The position numbers and the translations under genes are program-made. A DNA stretch of 64,000 nt, taken from assembly GCA_029298735.1 (NCBI GenBank), contig JANSLP010000017.1:62001-126000 (forward strand), in the 5' to 3' direction. The notes under the pieces were generated by a model. It saw nothing but the letters and a program-made list of their open reading frames with translations. It had not been told where the DNA came from and ran no database searches. Positions 22,059-31,713 of the stretch are shown here, in pieces. The first letter of the stretch is position 1; each line of letters starts with the position of its first letter. The DNA is from Ophiostoma sp. CBS 140.51 (Eukaryota > Ascomycota > Sordariomycetes > Ophiostomatales > Ophiostomataceae).

Positions 22059-22866
22059 TTACTCAGTCTTACTTCCCTTCCTGATCACCCACCCGTAATA
22101 GTTGAACGTCCCTTCGGTGCCGCCCAAAATCTCAAGCTCCATGTTCCACTCTTGTGCAGCGCCTTTGCCTTTGTCACCATCCGCAGTCGCAAGACTCTTC
22201 TCGAACAGCGGCTTGATAAAGTGCGGCTGCCGGAACGTGACGTAGACAAACACGCCGTCGTCGGCCAGCACTCTGTACACTTCCCTCAGGTAACGGCCCG
22301 TGTTGTCCAGCACGTCGTCGGGCGGGCTCCATGGACTGCCGTGGATCATGGCGTCCAGCGTGCCCTTGTCGAAGGCGATGTTGACGGAGGAGGAAGGGAC
22401 ACCCATCTCCCTCACATCCATCTGCTCCCAGCGCATACTTCTGCCAGCATACCTCGCGCTCATCAGGTTAATGACAGTCGCGGAAAAGTCGACGCAGAGC
22501 TGGTTCGTGTAGCCCTGGGATTCAAGCTCAGCGGGGATGACCTGCGTTGTCAGTGGGGGAGCATTCAAATTGAGTTGTTCGGGGTGCACGTACAGAATCA
22601 CCACACCCTAGGTGGAGAACGGACGGGCTGTCGACTGCCCGCCATCCTGGACGGTCAAACAGCGTCTTTGCGAGAAAGGGCTCTAAGTCTTTGTAGGAGC
22701 GGAACCACTCGTGTGTTGGGGCGTCCGTGGCAGGCTTCACTTCAGCAGAGTTGTTGTCTTTGTTGTCTTCGTTGCCCTCTCCCTCACCCCCCGTAACAGC
22801 CACAGCATACCGGCCGTCCCAAAACTCGGCATGGCTGAGGACCTCGTCGTTGTGTGGGTCGTCCAT
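22059..22866 (-). CDS. Class I SAM methyltransferase, EEF1AKMT4/METTL13-like
   Basis: Two exons, 22594-22866 and 22059-22541, giving 251 residues. Rossmann-fold methyltransferase using S-adenosylmethionine. The arrangement EFWDGRYA, then EWFRSYKDLEPFL, VLHLGCGDS (motif I, SAM binding), CVDFSATVINLM (motif II acidic residue), WEQMDVREM, and IAFDKGTLDAMI is the pattern of the METTL13/EEF1AKMT4 group, which includes lysine methyltransferases of translation factor eEF1A. Substrate specificity is inferred from that resemblance only. The 52-nt intron splits exactly after motif I, and splicing restores DSVIPAELESQGYTN. Start chosen at MDDPHNDEVLSHAEFWD; the frame is open further upstream without better conservation. 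Ends 129 bp from the convergent 7TM gene A. Confidence 0.87.
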
Positions 22867-23395
22867 TGTGTGTGGGTGTTGTGTGAGGAGGACTGTCAGT
22901 GAACAAGGCTGAGAGATGGTCGTCACGTCAAGTTGGTATGAGACGAGATTTTTCAATGAACGGCGCAAGATGAAGTGGGGCGGAAGAGAGCGCTATTTTG
23001 ACAGTCGTGTGGTGCCAGTTACTAATACTAAATATGGTGGAAATAGCCAAAACCAAGCACCTCTGTAAGTGAGGCATGCCGTTCTCATTCATACAGAAAA
23101 GCATTTACAATATACTTCTAATCTTAATCATGATTGGATCTAACTACCTACAATGCTGTAAAGGAGAATGAACAGAAAGGAACGACATCGTAACGAACAA
23201 TTGTCTTTGTGTATTTGTTTTTTCTTTTCAGCGAGAGAAAGCATAAAGATATCAACACAGGATAGGAAGCAACAGCAGGAAGCAACAATGTGATAATCCC
23301 CAGAAAAAAGCTCCGACAATAACCGAGACTCGCTCGTCTATCTTCTCGTTCTCCTCCCAGTCACGTCCATCTCAATCTATATTCGACAGCGCTTT
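22867..23395. other. Intergenic between methyltransferase and SGT2
   Basis: 5' flank of the methyltransferase and 3' flank of SGT2. AT-richer around 23080-23260. No gene or clear motif. Confidence 0.55.
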
Positions 23396-24584
23396 CTACT
23401 CGCTGTTGCCAGAGCCACGGCCCGCGCCAGCACCACCGGCACCACCGGCACCACCAGCTCCACCGCCAGCACCGCCCATCATGTTCCGCGCCATGTCGGC
23501 AATGTTGGGGTCCGACATCAGGGCCGACAGGTCCGGCATGCCGCCGCCGCTGCCAAACTGGTTGGCCATCTCGCGCAGGCGCGGGTTGCCCATGAGGTTG
23601 GACATGAGGTCGGGGTTCGACATCAGGTTCTGGGCCATGGACGCAAACATGGGGTTGTTCATGATCGAGGCGAAATCGGGAGCACCGCCGCCGCCGCCGC
23701 CGCCGGCACCTCCACCGCCAAACATGCCCGCGAGACTTGACAGGTCGGGCATGCCGCCAGCACCGCCTGCGCTCGGGCTACCGCCCTCGCGGGTCAGAGA
23801 GGCCTCCTCGTCCAACTCGTCCACCCTCCGCTTGGCCGTCTCGTAGCCCTTCTTCATGGCATCGCTACCGCCGTTGCCCTCGTACTCGATGCCCTGCTGG
23901 TAGGCCTCCATGGCACCACGGGCGTCGCCGAGCGCAAACTTGGCCAGACCCAGCCGCGACCAGGCCTTGGTGTAGTTGGGGTCAATGGCGACGGCTGCCT
24001 CGGCGTCCGTGCGGGCCGACGCGTGGTCCTTGGCGGCCGAGTGCGCGGCGGCGCGGTTCGACAGGTAGATGGCGTTGCGGGGGTGCAGGGCCAGAGCTTG
24101 GGTGTAGAGCGCGATCGCCGACGCGTAGTCCTTTTGCGCCATGGCGGCGTTTCCCTTGGACTTGAGGGCCTCGGCCTCCTTCTTCGTGGCGGCGCTGGGC
24201 TCCGCGTCAGCGGAGCCAGAGTCGGTGGTGGCAGATGCAGAAGCAGAAGCGCTCGTCGCAGTACCACCCGCTGACGCGGCTGACGCGGCTGGTGCAGCTC
24301 CTCTCAGCTTCTCATACACACTGTAAATCTTTTCCAAACTCTGCCCACCAACCGCCTCCTTCACCGCCGCCTTGTCCGTTGGATCGACTTTAAACGACTC
24401 GGCCACACAGGTAATGGCAACCTCGACCGAATCGCGCTCATCGGCCGCAATCGTGCCGTCCGCCGACGACGTCGACAGGAAATCGCAAATGGCGAGCGCC
24501 AGGCGCTGTTTTGATGTGAGGGACGACTAGACTGTTAGCGGCGTAGCAACGAGGATGAATGCCAAAAGGACTTGAACTTACCAT
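23396..24584 (-). CDS. SGT2: Small glutamine-rich TPR co-chaperone SGT2
   Basis: Two exons: 24582-24584, which is only the ATG, and 23396-24526, giving 377 residues. SGT2/SGTA receives newly made tail-anchored proteins and passes them to the GET pathway, while binding Hsp70/Hsp90 tails. The N-terminal helical dimerisation and Get5-binding domain (SSLTSKQRLALAICDFL ... VEVAITCVAESF) occupies residues 2-65. Three TPR repeats lie at about 118-225 (EALKSKGNAAMAQKDYASAI; LSNRAAAHSAAKDHASARTD; AWSRLGLAKFALGDARGAME). The tail carries STI1-like NPMFASMAQNLMSNPDLMSN repeats and then Gly/Ala-rich sequence in place of the usual Gln-rich end. The 55-nt intron directly after the start codon is needed to obtain the conserved N-terminus. 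A long Gly/Ala tract near residues 275-285 is low complexity. Confidence 0.93.
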
Positions 24585-25246
24585 TGTGAGTGTAGATGTG
24601 TGTTGTGGTAGAAAGAAGGAGGATATCGTGTCGATGTCGTGGGAGATGAAGTCGTGTCAACTTAATATGCTCGACGTTTTAGCTCATCGAAACACACAGC
24701 AACTCGCCGAAGCCCAACCAGCGGAAAGACTCCACACCAGCAAAGGAAAGAGCGACTGTTGGAGGGGTCGTCGCTCGGCTGGCAGTCACTGTGGAGAATT
24801 GGTGGGAGAACTCTCTACTGTGATTGGCTGTCCTCTCTTCTGCGGCAGCCTGCTGGTGGCGGTCGGTCGCGGCCTTGCACGTGTTGCGTACAGTGTAAAG
24901 TGTGGACTATATCTCGCACACAGTACATACACAGCACGAGCTTCCCCAGCTTCCGTCTTACCAAAGCAAGCTCAACCAACAGACAGCCAACAGACGCCAA
25001 CAGACAACTCCAATTCCAACAGACACCAGCACGAGATCAACAACGAACCGAGGTCGAGATCAACACACCAACAAACGAGTTGACGACGTCCACGGCTTTC
25101 TACGACTTTCACGATCTCTTGTCATTGCAGTTGGTCTATTGACTCGCCGGCGAGTTGAAATGATCTCAATCGAGTGGTGACGTTGACATCGACCTTACTT
25201 TCACGACACTCGACTCGACTCGACTCGACTCGACACTCTTTCTGAC
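24585..25246. other. Divergent promoter region SGT2/RING-CH gene
   Basis: Shared upstream region. It ends in a five-base tandem repeat, CGACT units at 25207-25233, only 14 bases before the RING-CH start codon and therefore probably in its leader. Confidence 0.6.
25207..25233 (+). repeat. (CGACT)n microsatellite in leader
   Basis: About five tandem copies of CGACT directly upstream of the ATG at 25247. Confidence 0.9.
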
Positions 25247-27181
25247 ATGGCGCCCGCCGACTCGGGGGCTGCCGCCCTCTCTACTCCTACACCGGTGGAG
25301 GACGACCCCGACAAATCCTGCTTCATCTGCCTCCAGACGGCTGCCGAAACACCCGAATCGGTCTGGGTCACGCCCTGCCCCTGTTCCCTCGACGCCCACG
25401 AAGACTGCTTGCTCCAGTGGATCGCCGAGATGGAGGTCAATACAAACAGCAATGCCGGCACGCATCGCCGCAAAATCCGCTGCCCCGTCTGCAACGCGCG
25501 CATCCGCACTATCGAGCCGCGGGACAAGCTGGTTGATCTGGGTGATCGATTCCTCGCAGTGTACCGAAATTCCACTCCAGCACTGCTCGGAGGTATGGTC
25601 TCGGCCATGGGCGTGGCGGGCTCCAGTTTCTACGGTTTCCAGTCCTTGTCGGTGTTTGCAGGCAGTGCAGACGCTACCGAGTGGCTCTTCCGGGGCATGC
25701 CAGACATGACCGCTGGCAACAATCTGGACAGTCTGGTGGATATGGCAGCGGGGGTCACCACAGCTGGCGACGGGTGGTTGGGAGGCCACGCGTGGTGGGC
25801 GTTCCGCGTGTTCAACAAGATGGTCCTCCTCAACCTGTTGGGACCCAGTCTATTGCTGCACCGCGTTCTGCCGAGCCTGGCGAACCTGTTGGCTCTACCT
25901 GTCTCGCTCATCTACGGAGCGACACTCGTCAGTCGCAACCACTTGCCGACCTGGCCGCCCTCACCGTCGTGGGCCATGGTGGCCATGCCGACGGTCAGTA
26001 TTGCCTATGCGACGGCCTACTACGATTTGTTTGGCGGGCTGGAGAAGCGACTCAATAGAGCACTGAGGGGGAGACCCGAACAGGATGAGCCGCAGGAACT
26101 GCAGGCGCCGCCGGCTGCAGGTGCTGGTGGTGACGCCAACGCCAACGCCAACGCCAACGACGACCAGGGACCCCCCGCAGACGCCCCCGTTGGCATCTTG
26201 GCCCGCCTTCGCCGGATCCGTTGGCTATTGGCCGAGCTGGCCGGACAGCACGACGGCGACCGTGAGGGTGCCCACGACCACAACCACGACCGCGTCAACG
26301 ACATGGGCGAGGAAGCGATTGTCCTCCCGGACAATTTGTTTGATCCCGCCAACTTTGCCATGGAAGTCAACAACGCCAACAACAATGACGGATTTATCCA
26401 GGTGGACATTGCTATCGAAGAAGTGGAGGAGGACACTGATGAGGAGGACGACGACGGTGAAGAGAGACGGAACATTGACGACGAGATTCTGCCGCCCCGT
26501 CAGGTGCGCGACGACGACATGAACATCCTGGGTGATGTGGGTCGTGAGGAGGACGACGCCGCCGTCCCTCCGCCCGATATTCCACGGCTCCGTGCAGAGC
26601 CTGCCGCTGCCGACATTGCCGACGCTCTCCAGGCGGACGTCATGGACGGTCTTCCTCTGGCGGAAGTGTTGGCTGCACAGGTGGCGGATGCCAATGGTCC
26701 CGTTCCTGTTGTGGCCCCAGTCGCCCCAGTAGCTCCACCCCCTGCTAACAACAACGCCGGCGGCGGCGTCTACATTACCGACATTATCGCCGCCATCACG
26801 TCCCAGTTGTTGCTGCCACAAGTGTCGGCCGCGATTGGCAACGTCTTGTTTGCCGTCCTGCCGCGGCCGTGGGTCATTCCACCTCCACCGGAAATACCCG
26901 TCTCGGTGGCCGCCATTTCCTGGTGGGCATCCATGGGGGCGGCCAAGCGCCCATCTGCTCCTCCCACGTCTACGGGAGGGACAGTCCGCCGCGGTCTGTT
27001 GATGGAGAAGTGGGGGCGCTCGCTGGTTGGCGGGCTGTTGTGGATTGTGTTGAGAGACGCCTGGTCGCTGTACATCAAGTACCGGCGCGTGCAGACCAAG
27101 AAGCAGCGCAAGATTAAAAATGTGGATAGGAAGAAGCGTAGCGAGGAGGGTGAAGGTGAAGCGACAACGACCCAGGCGTAG
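25247..27181 (+). CDS. RING-CH (MARCH-type) membrane E3 ubiquitin ligase
   Basis: Intronless, 644 residues. The N-terminus holds a complete RING-CH zinc-binding set: C25, C28, C44, C46, H51, C54, C79 and C82, in the C4HC3 order that marks membrane-associated MARCH/Doa10-type ligases. Such enzymes transfer ubiquitin from an E2 to membrane substrates. After the finger come hydrophobic stretches at about 110-135, 185-225 and 245-265, consistent with several membrane helices, and one more near 505-530. The middle third is acidic and disordered (a NANANAN repeat, EEVEEDTDEEDDDGEE). The end is strongly basic (KKQRKIKNVDRKKR), perhaps retaining the protein in a membrane. It is too short and has too few helices for Doa10 itself. 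A precise yeast counterpart is not evident. Confidence 0.87.
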   Translation: MAPADSGAAALSTPTPVEDDPDKSCFICLQTAAETPESVWVTPCPCSLDAHEDCLLQWIAEMEVNTNSNAGTHRRKIRCPVCNARIRTIEPRDKLVDLGDRFLAVYRNSTPALLGGMVSAMGVAGSSFYGFQSLSVFAGSADATEWLFRGMPDMTAGNNLDSLVDMAAGVTTAGDGWLGGHAWWAFRVFNKMVLLNLLGPSLLLHRVLPSLANLLALPVSLIYGATLVSRNHLPTWPPSPSWAMVAMPTVSIAYATAYYDLFGGLEKRLNRALRGRPEQDEPQELQAPPAAGAGGDANANANANDDQGPPADAPVGILARLRRIRWLLAELAGQHDGDREGAHDHNHDRVNDMGEEAIVLPDNLFDPANFAMEVNNANNNDGFIQVDIAIEEVEEDTDEEDDDGEERRNIDDEILPPRQVRDDDMNILGDVGREEDDAAVPPPDIPRLRAEPAAADIADALQADVMDGLPLAEVLAAQVADANGPVPVVAPVAPVAPPPANNNAGGGVYITDIIAAITSQLLLPQVSAAIGNVLFAVLPRPWVIPPPPEIPVSVAAISWWASMGAAKRPSAPPTSTGGTVRRGLLMEKWGRSLVGGLLWIVLRDAWSLYIKYRRVQTKKQRKIKNVDRKKRSEEGEGEATTTQA

Positions 27182-27335
27182 CTGCAAAGTTGACGACGAG
27201 GCATATTTGACGGCATTCAGACAGCATTCAGACAGCATACAACACATGTACGATACGAGTAATGAAATCTCTGATGAAGTAAACTTTTATTGAAACTAAG
27301 TAGACTCGTGACTTTGTGATCGACGGCTTCGCCGT

Positions 27336-28937
27336 CTAGACACTCTTGCCCACGAAGACGGCACTCCCGCTCCCCGGCCGACTCAACACCACGGCCGCCG
27401 CTCTCTGCTCGTCCGTCAATTCCGGTCGCTTGCTGTAGTACTCGTCGTCCCATGCTTTTCTCACAGCATCCACCTTGTTGGCCGGCACCAGGTGCACACT
27501 GCAGCCGCCCCAGCCGGCGCCCGTCAAGCGACTGCCATAGCTGCCCGCCCGCCGCGCAATCGCGCACAGCTCGTCCAGTTCGGGGCAGCTGCACTCGTAC
27601 AAGGAGCGGCAGCTGTCCTGCGTTGCGTTCAACAAGGCGCCCAACTTCTCCGACGTGGCCACATCACCATGTCCTGCATTGTCGAGCACCTCCATAAACT
27701 CGAGCACTCTGAGTGCCTCGCCAAACACGTGCTGCGCCCGCTGACGGAGCTTGAAGCGCTCGGCGCGCACGGGGAACGTGGTCATGAACTGTTCGTTGAG
27801 CGAGTCGACGGACACATTGAGCACGGAGGCAATCTCTTCCCGCGTGTAGCCTTCCTCTTTCGAGAGATTGCTGTCAACCAGCTCCAGCAGAATTTGGAGC
27901 TGCGCTTTCGGCGTGCGCGGCGTGTTGGCGACGCCCCCTTGCTCTTGCAGGGCAAAGTATGTCTCGTGGAAGCCGTGCAGACTAATGCCCAAAGGACCAT
28001 TATCGCCGGGCAGTTTTGTCGTGGGCGGGTTGAGGGCGGCGTTCAGGTAGGCCGCCGCCAGGGTGCACTCCACCACCCGCAGATTGTAGTGGATGGGCCC
28101 CGTGACAAACTTGTCCGCGGCGACAAACGACTGGGCAATCAGAAAACAATTGTCCGTCTCGGGCGACGTGGCCGTGGGGAAGAAGACGGGGCGGGCGGTC
28201 AGCGTAGGTGTGAAGCTGACAAACAGAGCACTCCCCCGCTCCGAGAACACCGATGCCGACTGGTCCATGCCGCCCGAGTTGACACCCACACTGCGCTCGC
28301 TGACAATCGCGAGTTCGGTCAACTCCGTCTTGTCAATTTGGGACCGGTGCTCGGCGTCGTTGGCCGCCAGCACGGCCAGGGCACTGCAGCTCGTAAAGGC
28401 CGCGCTCGAGCTCAGGCCGCCGCCCACAGGGACCGTGCCGTCCAGCACGACCTGCAGACTCAAAGGGCGGAGGTCCGACAAACCGGCCGCCGCTCTCTTT
28501 TTGCGCAGGAGTGCCAACGCACCCCGCAGCCCCGACTTGAAGTAGTTGGTCCACTCGTGCACGCTCGCGTCGATGGACACTTCGTCGTCGGCGTCAAACT
28601 CGAACTTGTGTGCCGCAAACTTGGGCAGCACGTTCGAAATCTCCACCGTCCACTTGTCTTTCTTGTCCTCACTTCGCTCGATGGCGGCTTCGTCGCTTAC
28701 GCCGACCGCAATAATGCAGTCCCCCGTAATCGCCATCGGCAGCACACTATACAGCGAATAGTCAATGTGCTCGCCAATCACATTCACGCGGCCAGGACTG
28801 CGCGCCACAAAGTCGGCCTCCTTGCCGTGTCTCTCCTTGAAGACAGACAGCAAATGCTGCCACCGTGTCGTCTGCGCGGGCACGGCATCGTCTGTGTAGA
28901 TTTGCCCGAGGCGGTCGACGACGGGGACGGTGGTCAT
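27336..28937 (-). CDS. GAL1: Galactokinase
   Basis: Intronless, 533 residues. GHMP-family kinase that phosphorylates galactose to galactose-1-phosphate in the Leloir pathway. The galactokinase signature SPGRVNVIGEHIDY is at 47-60, the ATP-binding GHMP motif PVGGGLSSSAAF near 168-179, and the third motif GSRLTGAGWGGCSVHLVP near the C-terminus. GVNSGGMDQSASVFSERG supplies the catalytic Asp region. The GGGLSSSAAF loop includes SSAA, so the fold looks catalytic rather than a Gal3-like sensor, which lacks an SA pair there. It converges on the RING-CH gene (154 bp gap). A copy of the dispersed repeat (28666-28680) is read in frame as part of IERSEDK in a surface-like linker near residue 88. Confidence 0.96.
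   Translation of the reverse strand: MTTVPVVDRLGQIYTDDAVPAQTTRWQHLLSVFKERHGKEADFVARSPGRVNVIGEHIDYSLYSVLPMAITGDCIIAVGVSDEAAIERSEDKKDKWTVEISNVLPKFAAHKFEFDADDEVSIDASVHEWTNYFKSGLRGALALLRKKRAAAGLSDLRPLSLQVVLDGTVPVGGGLSSSAAFTSCSALAVLAANDAEHRSQIDKTELTELAIVSERSVGVNSGGMDQSASVFSERGSALFVSFTPTLTARPVFFPTATSPETDNCFLIAQSFVAADKFVTGPIHYNLRVVECTLAAAYLNAALNPPTTKLPGDNGPLGISLHGFHETYFALQEQGGVANTPRTPKAQLQILLELVDSNLSKEEGYTREEIASVLNVSVDSLNEQFMTTFPVRAERFKLRQRAQHVFGEALRVLEFMEVLDNAGHGDVATSEKLGALLNATQDSCRSLYECSCPELDELCAIARRAGSYGSRLTGAGWGGCSVHLVPANKVDAVRKAWDDEYYSKRPELTDEQRAAAVVLSRPGSGSAVFVGKSV
28666..28680 (+). repeat. Dispersed motif copy inside GAL1
   Basis: TCCTCACTTCGCTCG, identical over 15 bases to 63360-63374 inside the NRPS-like gene and closely related to the intronic copies. 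Confidence 0.8.
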
Positions 28938-29838
28938 TGTGCTCGAGGGGTGGTGGGGTCGAGGATCGTGTTGTGTAGAGTAGGTGAAGATGATGTAGGT
29001 GAGGAGGTGAAGGTGAAGGAGGAAAGAAGAGTTTACAGAAGAGCTACAGGAGAGCTACGAGAACACAATGTACGGACAGTAGAAGCTCCGCGGAACGCCC
29101 GAGGTAGGTGCGACTGGACTACAGAGTGCACTTTTGACTTACAAGCGCGCCTGCCCTCTTGGTGGGCGCCCAAGACGGACACCTGCCCAGTTGGGAAGCT
29201 CGTCAGCGACAGAAAGGAGGGAAGGAGAGAAAAAGGTACAAAGGAGACCGAGTAAAAAACAGCGAGAATAGCGACTCTTGCGGGGACACAACGTCATTCG
29301 GCCGTTCCGCCCCAGCAAAAGACTAGCAGAAACGAACAAAAAAAGCCCCAAAAAGGGGACAAAAAACGGGTGCCCCGCGGTGAAATTCAAATTCAGGGCA
29401 GACGATCAGAGGCAAGAAAGAGTTGACAAGAAGAGATTGAAAATTCTTCCATGGAATTATTCTGTTTACTCCATTTACTGCGGTATTTTGGAAGCAATCT
29501 CGACCCATTTCAAAAGTTCTTTTTTTGACCAAGACTATTCTGACAGTCTCCCCTCTTTCCTCCTAGATTTACCCCGTCCCCCTCGCTCCTTCCCCTCGCG
29601 GTGCCTCGGGGCATCTCTCGGAGAGGCCCACAGCTCACTTTCCGGGGAAGGTGCAAAGACACAGCGAGAGCACACGAAAGAGGAAGTCGCGGAACGTCGG
29701 TCGGGTTTTTACAAGAAAGACCACCTTAAAGGCTATCCACACTACAGAGCTACTCTCTTTTTTTCCTCAAATCAGCAAGCTCTGAGCTCCTCACGATCGA
29801 TTCGACCTCACTTTGTGAAGCTCACTTTGTGAGGTCTT
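28938..29838. other. Intergenic between GAL1 and SET gene
   Basis: 5' flank of GAL1 and 3' flank of the SET gene. An open plus-strand frame (29278-29832) has no recognisable domain and I do not call it. Near 29808-29835 the imperfect inverted sequence CCTCACTTTGTGAAGCTCAC...GTGAGG resembles the dispersed motif family. Confidence 0.5.
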
Positions 29839-31002
29839 CTATTCCCTCCCCTTCAACCTTAGTCCCCAAGCCCAGTGCGCCTTTGGGTCCATCGCCAACC
29901 GCCACATCGACTGCAGGTCGCCCGCCGTCTCTCCTACCTCAACGAGCAGTGCCGCCATCGCCTTGTGCGCAAACGCCACCGCACACGTCTCTTCCGCAAA
30001 CAGAGCGCAGTTGAGTGCGGCGCGCGTATACGCCTGCTGCCCGACCAGTGTATCCAAGTGTTCATCCTCGTATAGAATGGCCAGCTCGATGCCCGTGTTG
30101 GCTGTGACGGGGTCGGGGTCGCCCACCACATCGGGCGAGTCAAGCTTCTTCTTGAGGGCGGCGATGTCTTCGATGCGTTTGTCGGCTTCAGCCGATGCCG
30201 TCTCATTGCGACACAGCGAGCAGGAACACTCGAAGCCCCAGTCGTTGAGTCGTTCTTGCCGTTCTGTGCGGGGCAACAACAAATCGACATAGCTTATGGA
30301 CAACTCTTCTCCGGCAGCAATGTCACGGACGGCCACGACCGTTTGGGTGGCGCCATGAATGTGGTAGTGCAGGTTGGGCCTGCAGTCGTGGTTCAGTCTG
30401 GCTGCCGACGGGTAGCACCCCAGATGCCCCGTCGAGTCGTCCCGCCCGCCGTCCAAAAACAGCCGGAAACAGTTGGTCTCAATGTTGGCGTGGATTGAGT
30501 GACCGCCAATGGCTGTTTGGCTGGAGAAGCGACCACGCGCAGCAGCGGGCAGTCTGTCGAGAGCATCCTGGTACAAAGCCTCCCTGTCGTCTGGAGCAGC
30601 CTCGACATGCATCCCCCAGTTGACAAGCAGCGTCGGATCGTGCACCATCAACCTGTCGCCGCGACGGATGGTCGTGCTGGCCACGAGGCCAATGCCTTTG
30701 CCGATGATGTAGGACTCGTAAAATGGCGGCGGATTGGTCACTTCAAAGGAGCGGTCGTAGCGAGGCAGGCTTTCGAGGAGGGCAATATTTTGACCGGTCG
30801 TCACGACAGATATGCCTCTTCCTTGACTATGACCTTGGTCAGCGTAGACACAGACATCTCCGACGCAATGGTGTGGTCCTGTAAATTGTAGAGGCCGGCC
30901 TGTAACAGAAGACGTAGGGTACGAAGGTGTTGGAGTAAACAGTGACGAGGGACAGGCGACGACTGTCGTCGCCAAAACAAGCAGATGGCGTATTGAAGTC
31001 AT
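29839..31002 (-). CDS. SET-domain protein with apparent signal peptide
   Basis: Intronless, 387 residues from the ATG at 31002. The frame extends upstream, but only to a GTG. The first 20 residues, MTSIRHLLVLATTVVACPSS, look like a secretion signal: basic start, hydrophobic core LLVLATTVVA, small residues at the end. A SET domain follows at about 105-265: IIGKGIGLVASTTIRRGDRL at its N-terminal edge, ARLNHDCRPNLHYH (NHxCxPN motif), and GEELSISYVDLLLPRTERQE. The post-SET cysteines appear in WGFECSCSLC. This is the fungal 'SET domain protein 5'/SMYD-like group; substrates are unknown. The signal peptide is odd for a lysine methyltransferase, though similar predicted secreted SET proteins occur in other moulds to my knowledge. 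Confidence 0.85.
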   Translation of the reverse strand: MTSIRHLLVLATTVVACPSSLFTPTPSYPTSSVTGRPLQFTGPHHCVGDVCVYADQGHSQGRGISVVTTGQNIALLESLPRYDRSFEVTNPPPFYESYIIGKGIGLVASTTIRRGDRLMVHDPTLLVNWGMHVEAAPDDREALYQDALDRLPAAARGRFSSQTAIGGHSIHANIETNCFRLFLDGGRDDSTGHLGCYPSAARLNHDCRPNLHYHIHGATQTVVAVRDIAAGEELSISYVDLLLPRTERQERLNDWGFECSCSLCRNETASAEADKRIEDIAALKKKLDSPDVVGDPDPVTANTGIELAILYEDEHLDTLVGQQAYTRAALNCALFAEETCAVAFAHKAMAALLVEVGETAGDLQSMWRLAMDPKAHWAWGLRLKGRE

Positions 31003-31713
31003 TGTGATTGTGTACGACGAGAAAAGAAAGAAGATTGGAGTCAATTGCTGCACATGTTTTAATTTGTCAACATTGTGTCAACACTGCTCTCAGATTCAGT
31101 CACCGTGGCCAGTGTCCATTCTGGCTAAACGTGGTGACAGCATGGCATAACATGGCATGGCATGGCATACGTGTGGTCTTTGGTGCGTGCCGTCCGTCGC
31201 GTAAGTGATACATTTCTAGTGGGGATTGTTAACATCTCTGTTAATGAATCACATGTTGAAGACGGCAGGCAGTGAAGTAAATAAAATAGTGAATAAAGCT
31301 GAATAGATGTAATGTAGGCCTTGATATAAGACACAACTAAAAGGAAAGGATAACAGACAAATACACAGAGCACATGGCTCGACCCAAAATAGTACAGTAC
31401 AATAGCTTCCCATCCCGTCCATTCTCCTTCCTTTCCCTCCTAGCGACCATTATGCTGCAGGGAAGAATACAACGACAAGAAAACACAAACAAATCAAGGC
31501 AAATCAAATCAAAAATATCCTCCAAACTCCGGCTCCGTACTCCCAGTCTCCAGCCCCCTTTTGTCCAGTCAACTAACATCAGTCCTCCCTCTTCAAAAAG
31601 ACTTCGTTTGGGATACGAGTGGTGTGAGGCGTGCCAGTTAACATCGCCTGCGGCGTTTGTATTGCCTTTGGCAGCTAACATTGCTCCGTTTCACTTCGCG
31701 TTGTAGCCTTCGA
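31003..31713. other. Intergenic between SET gene and SFH1
   Basis: Includes overlapping CATGG/CATGGCATAA direct repeats at about 31138-31170, upstream of the SET gene. Otherwise AT-moderate and without genes. Confidence 0.55.

Noticed and set aside
27336..28937. GAL1 as a Gal3-like non-catalytic sensor
   Set aside because: The GLSSSAAF loop is intact, including the residues missing in Gal3, and all three galactokinase motifs are present.
29278..29832. 184-codon plus-strand frame between GAL1 and the SET gene
   Set aside because: No recognisable domain, irregular composition, and it lies across the promoter of GAL1 and 3' end of the SET gene. Insufficient support.
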